This document shows, in pieces, positions 1 through 7,446 of a stretch of 64,000 bases of DNA. Made by a program: the position numbers and the translations under genes. Within the stretch, counting starts at the first letter, position 1. Each line of letters starts with the position of its first letter. Source of the stretch: Oxalobacteraceae bacterium AB_14 (GTDB lineage: Bacteria; Pseudomonadota; Gammaproteobacteria; Burkholderiales; Burkholderiaceae_D); the NCBI GenBank assembly GCA_000381565.1, contig KB906724.1, positions 525,985 through 589,984 on the forward strand, written 5' to 3'. Below the pieces are notes generated by a model. The model made no database searches. It was given only the letters and a program-made list of their open reading frames with translations, and was not told where the DNA came from.

Positions 1-881
1 GGGTGGACGTGCGCGGCGTCGCCGGCGATGAACACGCGGCCGACGCGGTAGCGCTCCGCCAGCCGGGAACTCATCTCGTACACCGATCGCCAATGCACCG
101 CGTGTAGCATGAGGTCCGCGCGCCCGGTGCGCTCGGCGATGGCGGCGGACAGTCCCGCCTGCGATACATCGACTTCGCCTTCCAGCGGCACCGGCATCTG
201 CAGCTGGAATAGCCCGGTACCCATCAGCGGGCACAGGCCGAGCTGCCGGGGGCCGTCGCCCCAGCGGTGCCAGATGCCGCGCTCCAAACCGCTGAGCGTG
301 AGGTCGGCGACCAGCGCGCGCGCCTTCATCGACTCGCCGGGGAAGCCGATGTCGAGCGCCTTGCGCACGAAGCTGCGGCCGCCGTCGGCGCCGACCAGGT
401 AGCGCGCCCGCACCGTTGTCTCGCCGTCCGCCGTGGCGACGCCCGCGCTGACGCCGTCGGCATCCTGCTCGAAGCCGGCCAGCGCGTGGCCGTAGCGCGG
501 CGCGTGGCCCAGCTCCGCCAGGCGCTGGCGCAGCACGCCTTCGGTCAGATACTGCGCCAGCATCAGCGGCTGGCCGTACGGTTCGGTCGGCGAGGAAGCG
601 GCTGCCTCGGTCGACGGCTGCTCGTCGTAGCCGCCGTCGGCGCGGTATTTGCGCTGAGGTGGATAGTAGCCGCCCGCCGCCACCATGCGGTCGGCCACTC
701 CCAGCGCTTCGAAGATCTCCAGGCTGCGCGGCTGGATGCCTTTGCCGCGCGAACCCGCGAACGGCGCCTGCGCCTGGTCGATCAGCAGGAAGGCGATATG
801 GCGCCGCGCCAGGTCGAGCGCCAGCGTCAGGCCGGCGGCGCCGGCGCCGCAAATGAGGATGTCGGTGTGGATGGTGTTCAT
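1..881 (-). CDS. FAD-dependent aromatic-ring monooxygenase, 3' end outside window
   Basis: Reading the complement from the ATG at 881 gives at least 293 codons with no stop before the window edge, so the C-terminus is missing. The N-terminus carries a dinucleotide-binding loop (ICGAGAAGLTLALDLARR, about residues 10-27), and a second FAD motif near residues 284-293 reads FIAGDAAHVHP, typical of the PheA/TfdB/UbiH hydroxylase superfamily. Such enzymes use NAD(P)H, FAD and O2 to hydroxylate aromatic rings; the substrate cannot be told from sequence. AGGAA sits 6 bases before the start. It is divergent from a marR gene, with a promoter and two operators between, so MarR control of an aromatic-catabolic or detoxifying enzyme is likely. 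Confidence 0.85.
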   Translation of the reverse strand, partial: MNTIHTDILICGAGAAGLTLALDLARRHIAFLLIDQAQAPFAGSRGKGIQPRSLEIFEALGVADRMVAAGGYYPPQRKYRADGGYDEQPSTEAAASSPTEPYGQPLMLAQYLTEGVLRQRLAELGHAPRYGHALAGFEQDADGVSAGVATADGETTVRARYLVGADGGRSFVRKALDIGFPGESMKARALVADLTLSGLERGIWHRWGDGPRQLGLCPLMGTGLFQLQMPVPLEGEVDVSQAGLSAAIAERTGRADLMLHAVHWRSVYEMSSRLAERYRVGRVFIAGDAAHVH

Positions 882-895
882 GACGGATTCCTATG

Positions 896-914
896 TATGT
901 GTATTTTGCACATA
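896..914. promoter_or_regulatory. MarR-type operator, copy 1
   Basis: A 19-base near-palindrome, TATGTGTATTTTGCACATA, with half-site TATGTGYAT. It lies over the -10 and start region of the monooxygenase promoter. It matches the copy at 945-963 in 17 of 19 positions, differing only at the two central bases TT/AA. Confidence 0.75.
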
Positions 915-940
915 TTATTCCCGCCTCAAAATCGTGTCAA
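912..940 (-). promoter_or_regulatory. Sigma-70 promoter of the monooxygenase gene
   Basis: On the complement, a perfect -35 TTGACA (935-940) and a -10 TAATAT (912-917) are separated by exactly 17 bases. The -10 overlaps the first MarR-type operator by three bases, so a bound repressor would cover the -10/start region. Seen directly in sequence; activity is inferred. Confidence 0.75.
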
Positions 941-944
941 TAAC

Positions 945-963
945 TATGTGTATAATGCACATA
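945..963. promoter_or_regulatory. MarR-type operator, copy 2, overlapping marR -10 and start codon
   Basis: The 19-base near-palindrome TATGTGTATAATGCACATA contains a perfect TATAAT (951-956). Its last base is the A of the marR ATG at 963. Binding here would block marR itself (autoregulation), and it also lies just upstream of the monooxygenase -35. The two operator centres are 49 bases apart. Confidence 0.75.
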
Positions 964-1433
964 TGAATAAAGACATCCGAGATTTGCATGACGCGCTGCT
1001 GGACATCATCGGCTTCATGAGCCGTCCGGAGCCCGACCATACACTGATGGCCGACATGGCCATGCCGCTGGAGCGCGCGCTGCTGCCGCTGCTGGTGCGC
1101 ATCGACCGGCGCGGTCCACTTGGCGTGGTGGAGCTGGCCGACATGGTCGGCCGCGACTACACCACTGTCAGTCGGCAGGTGGCTCGCCTCGACGAACTGG
1201 GTCTGGTGGTGCGGCGCGCCGGCACGCGCGACAAGCGCGTGCGCGAAGCGGAGGTGACGGAGCTCGGCCGCGAGATGGCGGATGCCATCGACCGCATGCG
1301 CGAGAACATCGTCGCCGAGTTGATGGTCGATTGGAGCGCGGCAGAACGACGCGACTTGTCGCGCTTGATGAAGCGCTTCGCCGGCGACATGAACGCCTGG
1401 CTGTACCGCCGAAAAAACGACGACGAAGAGTGA
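963..1433 (+). CDS. MarR-family transcriptional regulator
   Basis: 156 residues, a normal MarR length. A winged helix-turn-helix is visible around residues 45-100: LGVVELADMVGRDYTTVSRQ is the recognition region, followed by VRRAGTRDKRVREAEVTELG, the wing with the conserved D-x-R. The family binds DNA as dimers and usually releases it on binding small aromatic ligands. It is divergent from an FAD monooxygenase. The ATG at 963 has no Shine-Dalgarno, and a TATAAT ends only six bases upstream, so the transcript may be leaderless. A later start at 1017 is possible but would remove the dimerisation helix. Confidence 0.88.
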   Translation: MNKDIRDLHDALLDIIGFMSRPEPDHTLMADMAMPLERALLPLLVRIDRRGPLGVVELADMVGRDYTTVSRQVARLDELGLVVRRAGTRDKRVREAEVTELGREMADAIDRMRENIVAELMVDWSAAERRDLSRLMKRFAGDMNAWLYRRKNDDEE

Positions 1434-1462
1434 GCGCGATCCGATCGCGCGACGCGTCGCGC
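1434..1462. repeat. Overlapping perfect palindromes after marR
   Basis: GCGCGATC-C-GATCGCGC (1434-1450) overlaps GCGCGACGCGTCGCGC (1447-1462). Both arms match perfectly. No T-run follows, so a Rho-independent terminator is not supported. More CGCG-rich sequence continues to about 1515. Confidence 0.6.
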
Positions 1463-1718
1463 ACGCGCGCGCGTTGCGCGAACAGCGCCGCGATCCGCAT
1501 CGCAGCGCATCAGCAGCGGCGCGCACCGCAGTATTGTGCTTGCCATTCGCCGCACTCTGTCTCATAATCGCGACGAAATTAAAACAGTGAGTAGCGGCGG
1601 CGCGCAAGCGATGCGCAAGCGCTCTCGAATTCGGAAGTGGGTGGCGCAGATTCTTCGCCGGCGCCGGTCGCGACGCAGAAACCCAGACGGCACAAGGCGC
1701 GCTTTGAGGCACACCTTT

Positions 1719-1745
1719 TTCGCGCGACACCGCGAACGTTTTTTT
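1719..1745 (+). terminator. Weak terminator-like hairpin
   Basis: A stem TTCGCG/CGCGAA with a six-base loop is followed two bases later by seven T. The stem is short and no clear gene precedes it, so it could end a small RNA or be chance. Confidence 0.3.
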
Positions 1746-2020
1746 CGAACTCGATAGAGCGCGCACATCGCCACGCGACGACGCAAGCGGGCATGCGGAA
1801 TCGGCATGCGCATGTGTGTTGGAGCGCTTAGCGCGAAAAAAAGCGCGTGAATATCTATCGTGCTGGTTGCGCACCGACAAGGTTTTCGTGTACTTTACGA
1901 GATTGAAAAGGCGTGTTTTGAAGTGTGCAGAAATGTGTCGACGCACACGCCGCCGGGATGATCGCGATACGGGATACAGATTCACACAGATATGCACAAG
2001 ACCACACCGTTTTTATTTAG

Positions 2021-2058
2021 CCGTCTTGCCTGATTAGGTTCGGGCTGGGCGGTTTTTT
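2021..2058 (+). terminator. Possible terminator upstream of the histone-like gene
   Basis: CCGTCT can pair with GGGCGG (two G-T wobbles), an inner CCT/AGG pair extends the fold, and six T follow directly (2053-2058). No obvious gene precedes it, so it may end an unannotated leader or small RNA. Confidence 0.3.
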
Positions 2059-2363
2059 GTTTGAAAACGAAAACCGTGTTGGGCTGCGACGTAGGTCCAT
2101 GGAGCTGAGTACACGCCCGACCACCCGCAAAACGTCGCAACAAGATTTTGTACCTGAGCGCCGACCGGCCACGGACGGCGACCAGGTTGATGGCTGAAGC
2201 GCTGCACTCGTGAGGGGTTGCAGCAGTTCAGCTGGTGCCGAATTCATTAGCGCAAACCGTCGTTCGTTTGTGCCGATGAATAATTCGCCTGGCCTAATTC
2301 CGGGCCGGACGGGTTTAAATCTTGTAATGAATTTTTCCCATCCCCGATGAAGGAGAACTAAAA

Positions 2364-3365
2364 ATGGCAACAGCCGCAAAGAAACCAGCAGCAAAGAAAC
2401 CGGCCGCTAAAGCCGCCGCCCCAGCGAAGAAGCCTGTCGCAGCGAAAGCCGCCGCCAAGCCAGCAGCAAAAGCTGCCGCCAAACCAGCCGCTAAACCAGC
2501 CGTGAAAAAAGCCGCTGCCAAGCCAGTCGCGAAAAAAGCCGCCGCTAAACCAGCAGCCAAGCCAGCAGCAAAAGCAGCAGCTAAACCAGCAGCTAAACCA
2601 GCAGCTAAGCCAGCAGTGAAAAAAGCTGTCGCCAAGCCAGTCGCTAAAAAAGCCGCAGCCAAGCCGGCCGCCAAACCAGCAGCGAAAAAAGCAGCAGCCA
2701 AGCCAGCAGCGAAAAAAGTAGCCGCTAAACCAGCAGCGAAAAAAGTCGTCGCCAAAGCAGCAGCTAAACCAGCAGCGAAAAAAGTAGCAGCCAAGCCAGC
2801 AGCGAAGAAAGTCGCCGCCAAGCCAGCAGCGAAAAAAGTCGTCGCCAAAGCCGTCGCCAAGCCAGCAGCTAAGAAAGCAGCAGCCAAGCCAGCCGCCAAA
2901 CCAGCAGCAAAAAAAGCGGCAGCCAAGCCAGCAGCGAAAAAAGTCGCCGCCAAACCGGCCGCCAAGCCAGCAGCTAAAGCAGCAGCCAAGCCAGCAGCTA
3001 AAAAAGCTGTAGCCAAAAAACCAGTGGTAAAAGCAGCAGCCAAACCGGCTGCAAAGGCCGCGGCTAAGCCAGCAGCAAAAAAGCCGGTTAAAGCAGCCGC
3101 CAAGCCAGCTGCTAAAAAGCCAGTCGCCAAGAAGGCCGCCGCTAAACCGGTAGCCGCTCCGGCCACAGCTCCAGTGGTGGCCGCCGCCGCTCCTGTCGCT
3201 GTCAAGCCAGCCGCGAAAAAAGCTGCGCCGAAAAAGGCTGCTGCACCGAAGAAGGAAGCTGTCGCCAAGCCAGCCGCTCCAGCTCCGGCCGCCGCGCCTG
3301 CAGCAAAAACCGTGTTGGCGCCGGCCGCAGCATGGCCGTTCCCAACCAGCACCCGTCCTAGCTAA
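2364..3365 (+). CDS. Histone H1-like Ala-Lys-Pro repeat DNA-binding protein
   Basis: 333 residues made almost wholly of Ala, Lys, Pro and Val in units such as AAKPAAKKA and AAAKPAAKP. This resembles the C-terminal tail of eukaryotic histone H1 and the bacterial AlgP / HctB-type proteins. The high positive charge and lack of a fold suggest non-specific DNA binding or nucleoid condensation. The last residues (about 315-333: VLAPAAAWPFPTSTRPS) leave the repeat and match the conserved tail of Burkholderiales homologues as I remember them. AAGGAG precedes the ATG by about 10 bases. The DNA is itself repetitive, so copy number should vary between strains. An open frame on the opposite strand is a by-product of the repeats. 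Confidence 0.85.
   Translation: MATAAKKPAAKKPAAKAAAPAKKPVAAKAAAKPAAKAAAKPAAKPAVKKAAAKPVAKKAAAKPAAKPAAKAAAKPAAKPAAKPAVKKAVAKPVAKKAAAKPAAKPAAKKAAAKPAAKKVAAKPAAKKVVAKAAAKPAAKKVAAKPAAKKVAAKPAAKKVVAKAVAKPAAKKAAAKPAAKPAAKKAAAKPAAKKVAAKPAAKPAAKAAAKPAAKKAVAKKPVVKAAAKPAAKAAAKPAAKKPVKAAAKPAAKKPVAKKAAAKPVAAPATAPVVAAAAPVAVKPAAKKAAPKKAAAPKKEAVAKPAAPAPAAAPAAKTVLAPAAAWPFPTSTRPS
2376..3260 (+). repeat. Degenerate tandem repeats encoding AKPAAKK units
   Basis: Short units built on GCCAAGCCAGCAGC(G/T)AAAAAA recur dozens of times at varying spacing. Silent changes (gcc/gca/gct, aag/aaa) show that the protein pattern is kept while the DNA drifts, although some blocks near 2690-2860 are almost identical and prone to slippage. 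Confidence 0.8.
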
Positions 3366-3397
3366 TTAAATAGCTTGGATGCCTGCTGAGGCAATGG

Positions 3398-3434
3398 GCC
3401 GCTGTGTGAGACAATCACACAGCGGCTTTTTTTT
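3398..3434 (+). terminator. Rho-independent terminator of the histone-like gene
   Basis: A perfect 12-bp stem GCCGCTGTGTGA / TCACACAGCGGC with loop GACAA is followed by eight T (3427-3434). The T-run ends exactly where the yggT ribosome-binding site GGAGGG (3435-3440) begins. Confidence 0.93.
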
Positions 3435-3445
3435 GGAGGGGACTC

Positions 3446-3976
3446 GTGCTCAGTATCGTTAAGTTGATTGTCGACGCCATCGCCACCCTGTTGGGCGGGG
3501 CTTTATTGTTGCGTTTCTGGATGCAAGCGATCCGTGTCCGCCCACCGGCATCGGTGGCCCAATTTACCTTCCAGCTATCGGACTGGCTGGTGCGCCCGCT
3601 GCGCCGCATCGTGCCCGGCGTGGGCGGCTATGACTGGGCCAGCCTGATCGGCGCCTTCCTGATCGTGCTGCTGGCCACCTCGGTGATGTATCTGGCCGGC
3701 TGGACCACGCCGCTGGTGCTGCTGATGGCCTTTCAGCGCTTCCTCGAATGGATACTGTACGGCTTCATGGCCTTGCTGGTGATCGAGGCGATCTTCAGCT
3801 GGGTGAACCCGCATGCGCCGCTGGCGCCGTTCGTGCGCGCGCTCAACGAGCCGCTGCTGCGGCCGCTGCGCCGCGTGGTGCCGCTGGTCGGCAACCTGGA
3901 CCTGTCGCTGCTGGTGGCGCTGATTCTGCTGCAGATCGCGCTGCTGGTGCTGGGCATGCTGTTCAGCGGACGCTGA
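3446..3976 (+). CDS. YggT family integral membrane protein
   Basis: 176 residues starting at GTG (3446), five bases after GGAGGG. Two YggT repeats are visible, each with hydrophobic helices and a conserved segment: WLVRPLRRIVPGVGGYDWAS (about residues 48-67) and LNEPLLRPLRRVVPLVGNLD (about 133-152). Members of this family are small inner-membrane proteins, implicated in K+ or osmotic homeostasis in E. coli and in cell division or envelope functions elsewhere; the exact role here is unknown. The histone terminator lies directly upstream, so its promoter must lie within or before that hairpin, or it depends on read-through. Confidence 0.88.
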   Translation: MLSIVKLIVDAIATLLGGALLLRFWMQAIRVRPPASVAQFTFQLSDWLVRPLRRIVPGVGGYDWASLIGAFLIVLLATSVMYLAGWTTPLVLLMAFQRFLEWILYGFMALLVIEAIFSWVNPHAPLAPFVRALNEPLLRPLRRVVPLVGNLDLSLLVALILLQIALLVLGMLFSGR

Positions 3977-3990
3977 CCCGTCCTTCAAGT

Positions 3991-4052
3991 AAAAAGCCCC
4001 GTCGGCCTGAACGCGCTCAAGATCGCGCTCAGTGCAGACGGGGCTTTTTTTT
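3991..4052. terminator. Bidirectional terminator between yggT and the PfkB kinase
   Basis: AAAAAGCCCCGTC (3991-4003) pairs with GACGGGGC followed by eight T (4037-4052). A-run and T-run flank the stem, so it can serve the two convergent genes. The loop is long (about 33 bases) and contains GC-rich secondary pairing. Confidence 0.85.
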
Positions 4053-4078
4053 CGCGCGCCGACAGTGCGCCTTGCTGA

Positions 4079-5017
4079 TTAGTAGCGGTAGCCGAAGGCC
4101 GCTTCGAAGCGGTCGGCGATCTCGGCGGCCGTCAGCTGGTGGTTCTGCGCGCCCTTGCTGGCGATCTTGATCGCGCCCAGCAGGCTGGCCAGGCGGCCGG
4201 TGGTTTCCCACTTCCAACCATTGGTGATGCCGAATATCAGGCCGGCGCGGTAGGCGTCGCCGCAGCCGGTCGGGTCGATGGCCGCGGCCACCGGCACGGC
4301 CGGGATCTCGATGCGCTGGCCGCCGGTGTAAATCTCCGAACCCTTTTCGCCGCGCGTGATGATCAGCGCTTCCAGGCGGCTGGCGATATCCGGCACGGTC
4401 AGGCCGGTGCGGTCCATCAGCAGTTCGATCTCGTAGTCGTTGGCGGTGACGTAGGTGGCCTGCTCGATGAACGCGATCAGCTCGTCGCAGTTGAACATCG
4501 GCAGCTGCTGGCCCGGATCGAAGATGAACGGGATCTGCAGCTTGGCCAGGTCGACCGCGTGCTTCTTCATGCCCAGGTGGCCGTCCGGCGAGATGATGGC
4601 GAGCGCGGCAGGACCGGCCTTGGCGATGTCGTTCTCGTGCGCGTAGGACATGGCGCCGGGGTGGAAGGCGTTGATCTGGTTGTTGTCTTCGTCGGCGGTG
4701 ACGAAGCACTGGGCGTTGTAGGCTTCCGGCTTGATCAGGATGTTGTCGGTGGACAGGCCCAGCTTGCGGAAGCGCTCCATGTAGGCGCTGTTGTCCTGGC
4801 CCATGACGCCGACGATGCGCGGCTCGCCGCCCAGCATCTGCAGGTTGTAGGCGATGTTGGGCGCGCAGCCGCCGAACTCGGTACGCATGGTCGGCGCCAG
4901 GAAGGAGACGTTGACCTTGTGCAGCTGGTCGGCCAGCAGGATGCTGTCGAAGCGGCCGGGGAATTGCAGGATGGTGTCGATTGCGATCGAGCCGCAAATC
5001 AAAGAGGTCTGGGTCAT
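4079..5017 (-). CDS. PfkB-family carbohydrate/nucleoside kinase (adenosine kinase-like)
   Basis: 312 residues. The N-terminus SLICGSIAIDTI and the segment EFGGCAPNIAYNLQMLGG form the PfkB substrate-binding side. The C-terminal signature DPTGCGDAYRAG (about residues 248-259) contains the anion hole and catalytic Asp. Family members phosphorylate sugars or nucleosides with ATP; this subgroup is usually called adenosine kinase-like, but ribokinase activity cannot be excluded. It is the last gene of the minus-strand run, 9 bases after the zinc-ribbon gene, and ends at the bidirectional terminator. Confidence 0.85.
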   Translation of the reverse strand: MTQTSLICGSIAIDTILQFPGRFDSILLADQLHKVNVSFLAPTMRTEFGGCAPNIAYNLQMLGGEPRIVGVMGQDNSAYMERFRKLGLSTDNILIKPEAYNAQCFVTADEDNNQINAFHPGAMSYAHENDIAKAGPAALAIISPDGHLGMKKHAVDLAKLQIPFIFDPGQQLPMFNCDELIAFIEQATYVTANDYEIELLMDRTGLTVPDIASRLEALIITRGEKGSEIYTGGQRIEIPAVPVAAAIDPTGCGDAYRAGLIFGITNGWKWETTGRLASLLGAIKIASKGAQNHQLTAAEIADRFEAAFGYRY

Positions 5018-5026
5018 GATAGGTCT

Positions 5027-6505
5027 TTAAGGATAGAAGACTGCGATGTGATAGCCGGATGCCTTCAGCTGGCTCAATTCGAAGTACAGTTTGACAGATT
5101 GTTCGGTGTGCGGGGCAAAGCCCTTGTCGAGCGCGACGTCGGCGCCCAGGTATTCGCGCGGCGTGAACACGCGGCGCAACACGGCCTTGTCGCTGGCGTC
5201 GTCGAGCACCAGTTCGATGTGCGGCCAGGCTTGCGCGGTGGCGCTCTGGTTGCGCAGCTGGGTGGCGAAGGAGAACGTGGTCTCGCTCAGGGTTTGCAGT
5301 TCGCCCTGTTCGATGCCGATGTCGTCGATCTGGGCCGGCAGTTCGATCTTGCAGCCGAGCGCGTTGCAAGCGGCCGTCAGCGCCGGCTTGAGCGGCGGCA
5401 GCGCGGCGGCGATCTGGTTGCGGAAGGTGGTCAGGCCCTGGGCCGCCAGCGTCGTCAGCAGCAGCAGCGTGCCCACGCTCATGGCGATGGTCGCGGCCTT
5501 GCCGAACTTCTGGCGGCGGCGGTCGCGCTTGATGAAGCCGGGTTCCTCGGCATCGTCGTCGGCGGCGGGCTCGTCCGGCAGGAGCCCGTGCGCGTGGACG
5601 GCCTGGACCTGGGCCTCGGCCAGACCGGCGGAGGACAGCTGCACCAGCGCCTCCTGGTCGACTTCGTCGAGTTCGTTGAAGCGCTCGGCCTCGCTGATGG
5701 ATGCGGCGGCGCTGGCGGCGACCGGCGCGGCGTCCAGCGTCGGCTCGCGGCGCTCGTCGGCCAGCATGGAGGTGAAGGCGACCGGCGGGGCGTCGGGCTC
5801 GGCGGCATCATGCTCCATGACGGCCAGTTCGGCTTGCAGCGCGGCTGCCAGTTCCTCGTCCGATATGGCTTCGATGTTGAGCGCGTTTTCGAACGGCTCG
5901 GCATGGGGTTCGGCATCCCGGTGCGGTTCCTCGTCGGCGGATAGGGCGGGCTCGGGTTCAGGCGCAGGCGCAGGTTCAGGTTCAGCGACCGGCCCGAGGT
6001 CGACGTCGAGGTCGAGGTCGAGGTCGAGGTCGAGGTCAAGCGCGGCTTCCACGGCGGGTGGCAGGCCGGGCGGCTCGGCCGGCAGGGCCAGCGGGCTGAT
6101 GGCGATCGCTGCGTCGTCGTAGCGGCCGTCGTCGTCGGGCTGGCCGGCGTCGGCCGGCGATTCGGACTCGACGGCGGCTGGCGCGTCGGCCGGCGCGAGC
6201 GCTTCGGCCGCGTCCATCGCGGTGTCGAGCTCGAGCGTGTAGATGGGTTCGGCGGGGGCGCTGCCCAGCACATCGGCGGCGCGGGTGTCCAGCGCGGCCA
6301 TCTTCTGGTCGAAGGGCTTGGTGTCAGGCAGCAGGGCGGGGGAGGGCGCCGGGGAGGGCGCGGCGAGCGGCTCCAGCAGGGCCGCGTTGCCGTCAAAGAC
6401 TTCATTGCAGGAGCCACAGCGCACTATGCCCCCACGTAATTTCAACTGGTCATGGGCGACCCGAAATATCGTGTTGCAGTGGGGGCATTTGGTGGCGAGC
6501 GCCAT
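5027..6505 (-). CDS. Zinc-ribbon membrane protein with C-terminal DUF3426 domain
   Basis: 492 residues. Residues 7-33 form an MJ0042-type zinc ribbon with CPHC and CGSC (Cys 7, 10, 30, 33). A long acidic Ala/Pro/Glu linker follows, containing a run of Asp-Leu pairs encoded by a hexanucleotide repeat. A single membrane segment lies near residues 335-358 (ATIAMSVGTLLLLTTLAAQG), and the C-terminal part resembles DUF3426. In Burkholderiales this gene typically follows prmA, as here (8-base gap). Its function is not established; a membrane-anchored protein with a cytoplasmic zinc ribbon is consistent with the layout. Confidence 0.82.
   Translation of the reverse strand: MALATKCPHCNTIFRVAHDQLKLRGGIVRCGSCNEVFDGNAALLEPLAAPSPAPSPALLPDTKPFDQKMAALDTRAADVLGSAPAEPIYTLELDTAMDAAEALAPADAPAAVESESPADAGQPDDDGRYDDAAIAISPLALPAEPPGLPPAVEAALDLDLDLDLDLDVDLGPVAEPEPAPAPEPEPALSADEEPHRDAEPHAEPFENALNIEAISDEELAAALQAELAVMEHDAAEPDAPPVAFTSMLADERREPTLDAAPVAASAAASISEAERFNELDEVDQEALVQLSSAGLAEAQVQAVHAHGLLPDEPAADDDAEEPGFIKRDRRRQKFGKAATIAMSVGTLLLLTTLAAQGLTTFRNQIAAALPPLKPALTAACNALGCKIELPAQIDDIGIEQGELQTLSETTFSFATQLRNQSATAQAWPHIELVLDDASDKAVLRRVFTPREYLGADVALDKGFAPHTEQSVKLYFELSQLKASGYHIAVFYP
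5996..6037 (-). repeat. Hexanucleotide tandem repeat (GAGGTC x7)
   Basis: Seven units in a row, six perfect and one GACGTC, encode alternating Asp-Leu residues in the linker of the DUF3426 protein. Changes in unit number keep the reading frame. Confidence 0.85.
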
Positions 6506-6513
6506 TGCTGTGG

Positions 6514-7446
6514 TTAGCGCGCCGCGGGAACCACATCGCTGCCGAGGCGGCCGTGCAGCGCCACCCAGCCGTCTTGCTCAGCCCACACGCCCAGCTTGAT
6601 GAACGGCGCATACGCTGCCGCCACTTCCTCGGCCTGGCGCGCCAGCACGCCGGACAGGACCAGCGCGCCGCCGTCGGCCACGCGGCCCGACAGCATCGGC
6701 GCCATCAGCTTCAGCGGGCTCGACAGGATGTTGGCGACCACGATGTCGAAACGCTGCGTGGCATGCTTCGATTGCGCGAAGGTGTCCGGCAGGAAGTACT
6801 CGATCTCGCACTTGTTGCGCAGCGCGTTGTCGGCCGCCGACTCGATCGCCTGCGGATCGATGTCCACGCCGACCACTTCGCCGGCGCCGACCTTCTTGGC
6901 CACCATGGCCAGGATGCCGGAGCCGCAACCGTAGTCGAGCACGGTCTTGTCCGGCGCCGGATTCGCTTCCAGCCATTCCATGCACAGGCGGGTGGTCGGG
7001 TGCGAGCCGGTGCCGAAGGCCAGGCCCGGATCGAGTTCCAGGATCAGGCCGTTGGCGTCCGGCGCTTCGTGCCAGCTCGGCACGACCCAGATGTTCTTGC
7101 CGATGTGGATGGGCGCGAACTGCGATTGCGTCAAGCGCACCCAATCCTGCTCTTCCACCTTGCGGGTGGTGAACTTCGGCAGGGTGGTCAGGCCGACCTG
7201 GCCGGCGGCGGCCGCCACGATCACGGCCTGGTCGTCGTCCTCGTTGGTCAGGGCGACCACGCGGCTGTGATCCCAGGCCGCTTCGGTCGGTTCCATGCCC
7301 GGCTCGCCGAACAGCGGTCGTTCCGCGTCGGTGCCTTCGTCCGCGTCTTCCACGGACACCGACAGCGCGCCCACGTCCATCAGGGCTTCCGACAGTGCTT
7401 CCGCGTGGTCGCGGGCGATTTCGATGACGATTTCAGTCCAGCTCAT
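6514..7446 (-). CDS. prmA: Ribosomal protein L11 methyltransferase
   Basis: 310 residues, the family's usual length. It trimethylates lysines and the N-terminus of ribosomal protein L11 using S-adenosylmethionine. The N-terminal L11-binding domain starts [20 protein letters not shown]. The SAM-binding motif [16 protein letters not shown] lies near residues 164-179, followed by [12 protein letters not shown], and the [10 protein letters not shown] motif (about 229-238) matches the NPP(Y/F)-like N6-methyltransferase site in PrmA. Its ATG shares one base with the accC stop (TAATG), suggesting translational coupling. Confidence 0.95.
   Translation of the reverse strand: MSWTEIVIEIARDHAEALSEALMDVGALSVSVEDADEGTDAERPLFGEPGMEPTEAAWDHSRVVALTNEDDDQAVIVAAAAGQVGLTTLPKFTTRKVEEQDWVRLTQSQFAPIHIGKNIWVVPSWHEAPDANGLILELDPGLAFGTGSHPTTRLCMEWLEANPAPDKTVLDYGCGSGILAMVAKKVGAGEVVGVDIDPQAIESAADNALRNKCEIEYFLPDTFAQSKHATQRFDIVVANILSSPLKLMAPMLSGRVADGGALVLSGVLARQAEEVAAAYAPFIKLGVWAEQDGWVALHGRLGSDVVPAAR

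Larger units (their letters stand above)
1434..2363. other. 930-base region without a convincing gene
   Basis: No reading frame here has a recognisable product or good codon pattern. The part just after marR is packed with CG-rich palindromes: a 17-base one at 1434-1450 and an overlapping 16-base one at 1447-1462. Further on there are two weak terminator-like hairpins with T-runs (1719-1745 and 2021-2058), an inverted repeat at 2250-2273 (GCGCAAAC/GTTTGTGC), and the ribosome-binding site of the histone-like gene (AAGGAG near 2350). It probably holds the promoter and leader of that gene, and perhaps a small RNA. Confidence 0.5.

Noticed and set aside
915..1997. Minus-strand 360-codon frame across marR and the gene-free region
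   Set aside because: Overlaps a real marR gene and reads as an Arg/His/Ala shadow.
2376..3260. CRISPR-like repeats in the histone-like gene
   Set aside because: Units vary in length and spacing, are coding and lack unique spacers.
2315..3352. 345-codon minus-strand frame of Ala/Gly/Phe opposite the histone-like gene
   Set aside because: Direct consequence of the AKP repeats; no real start context.
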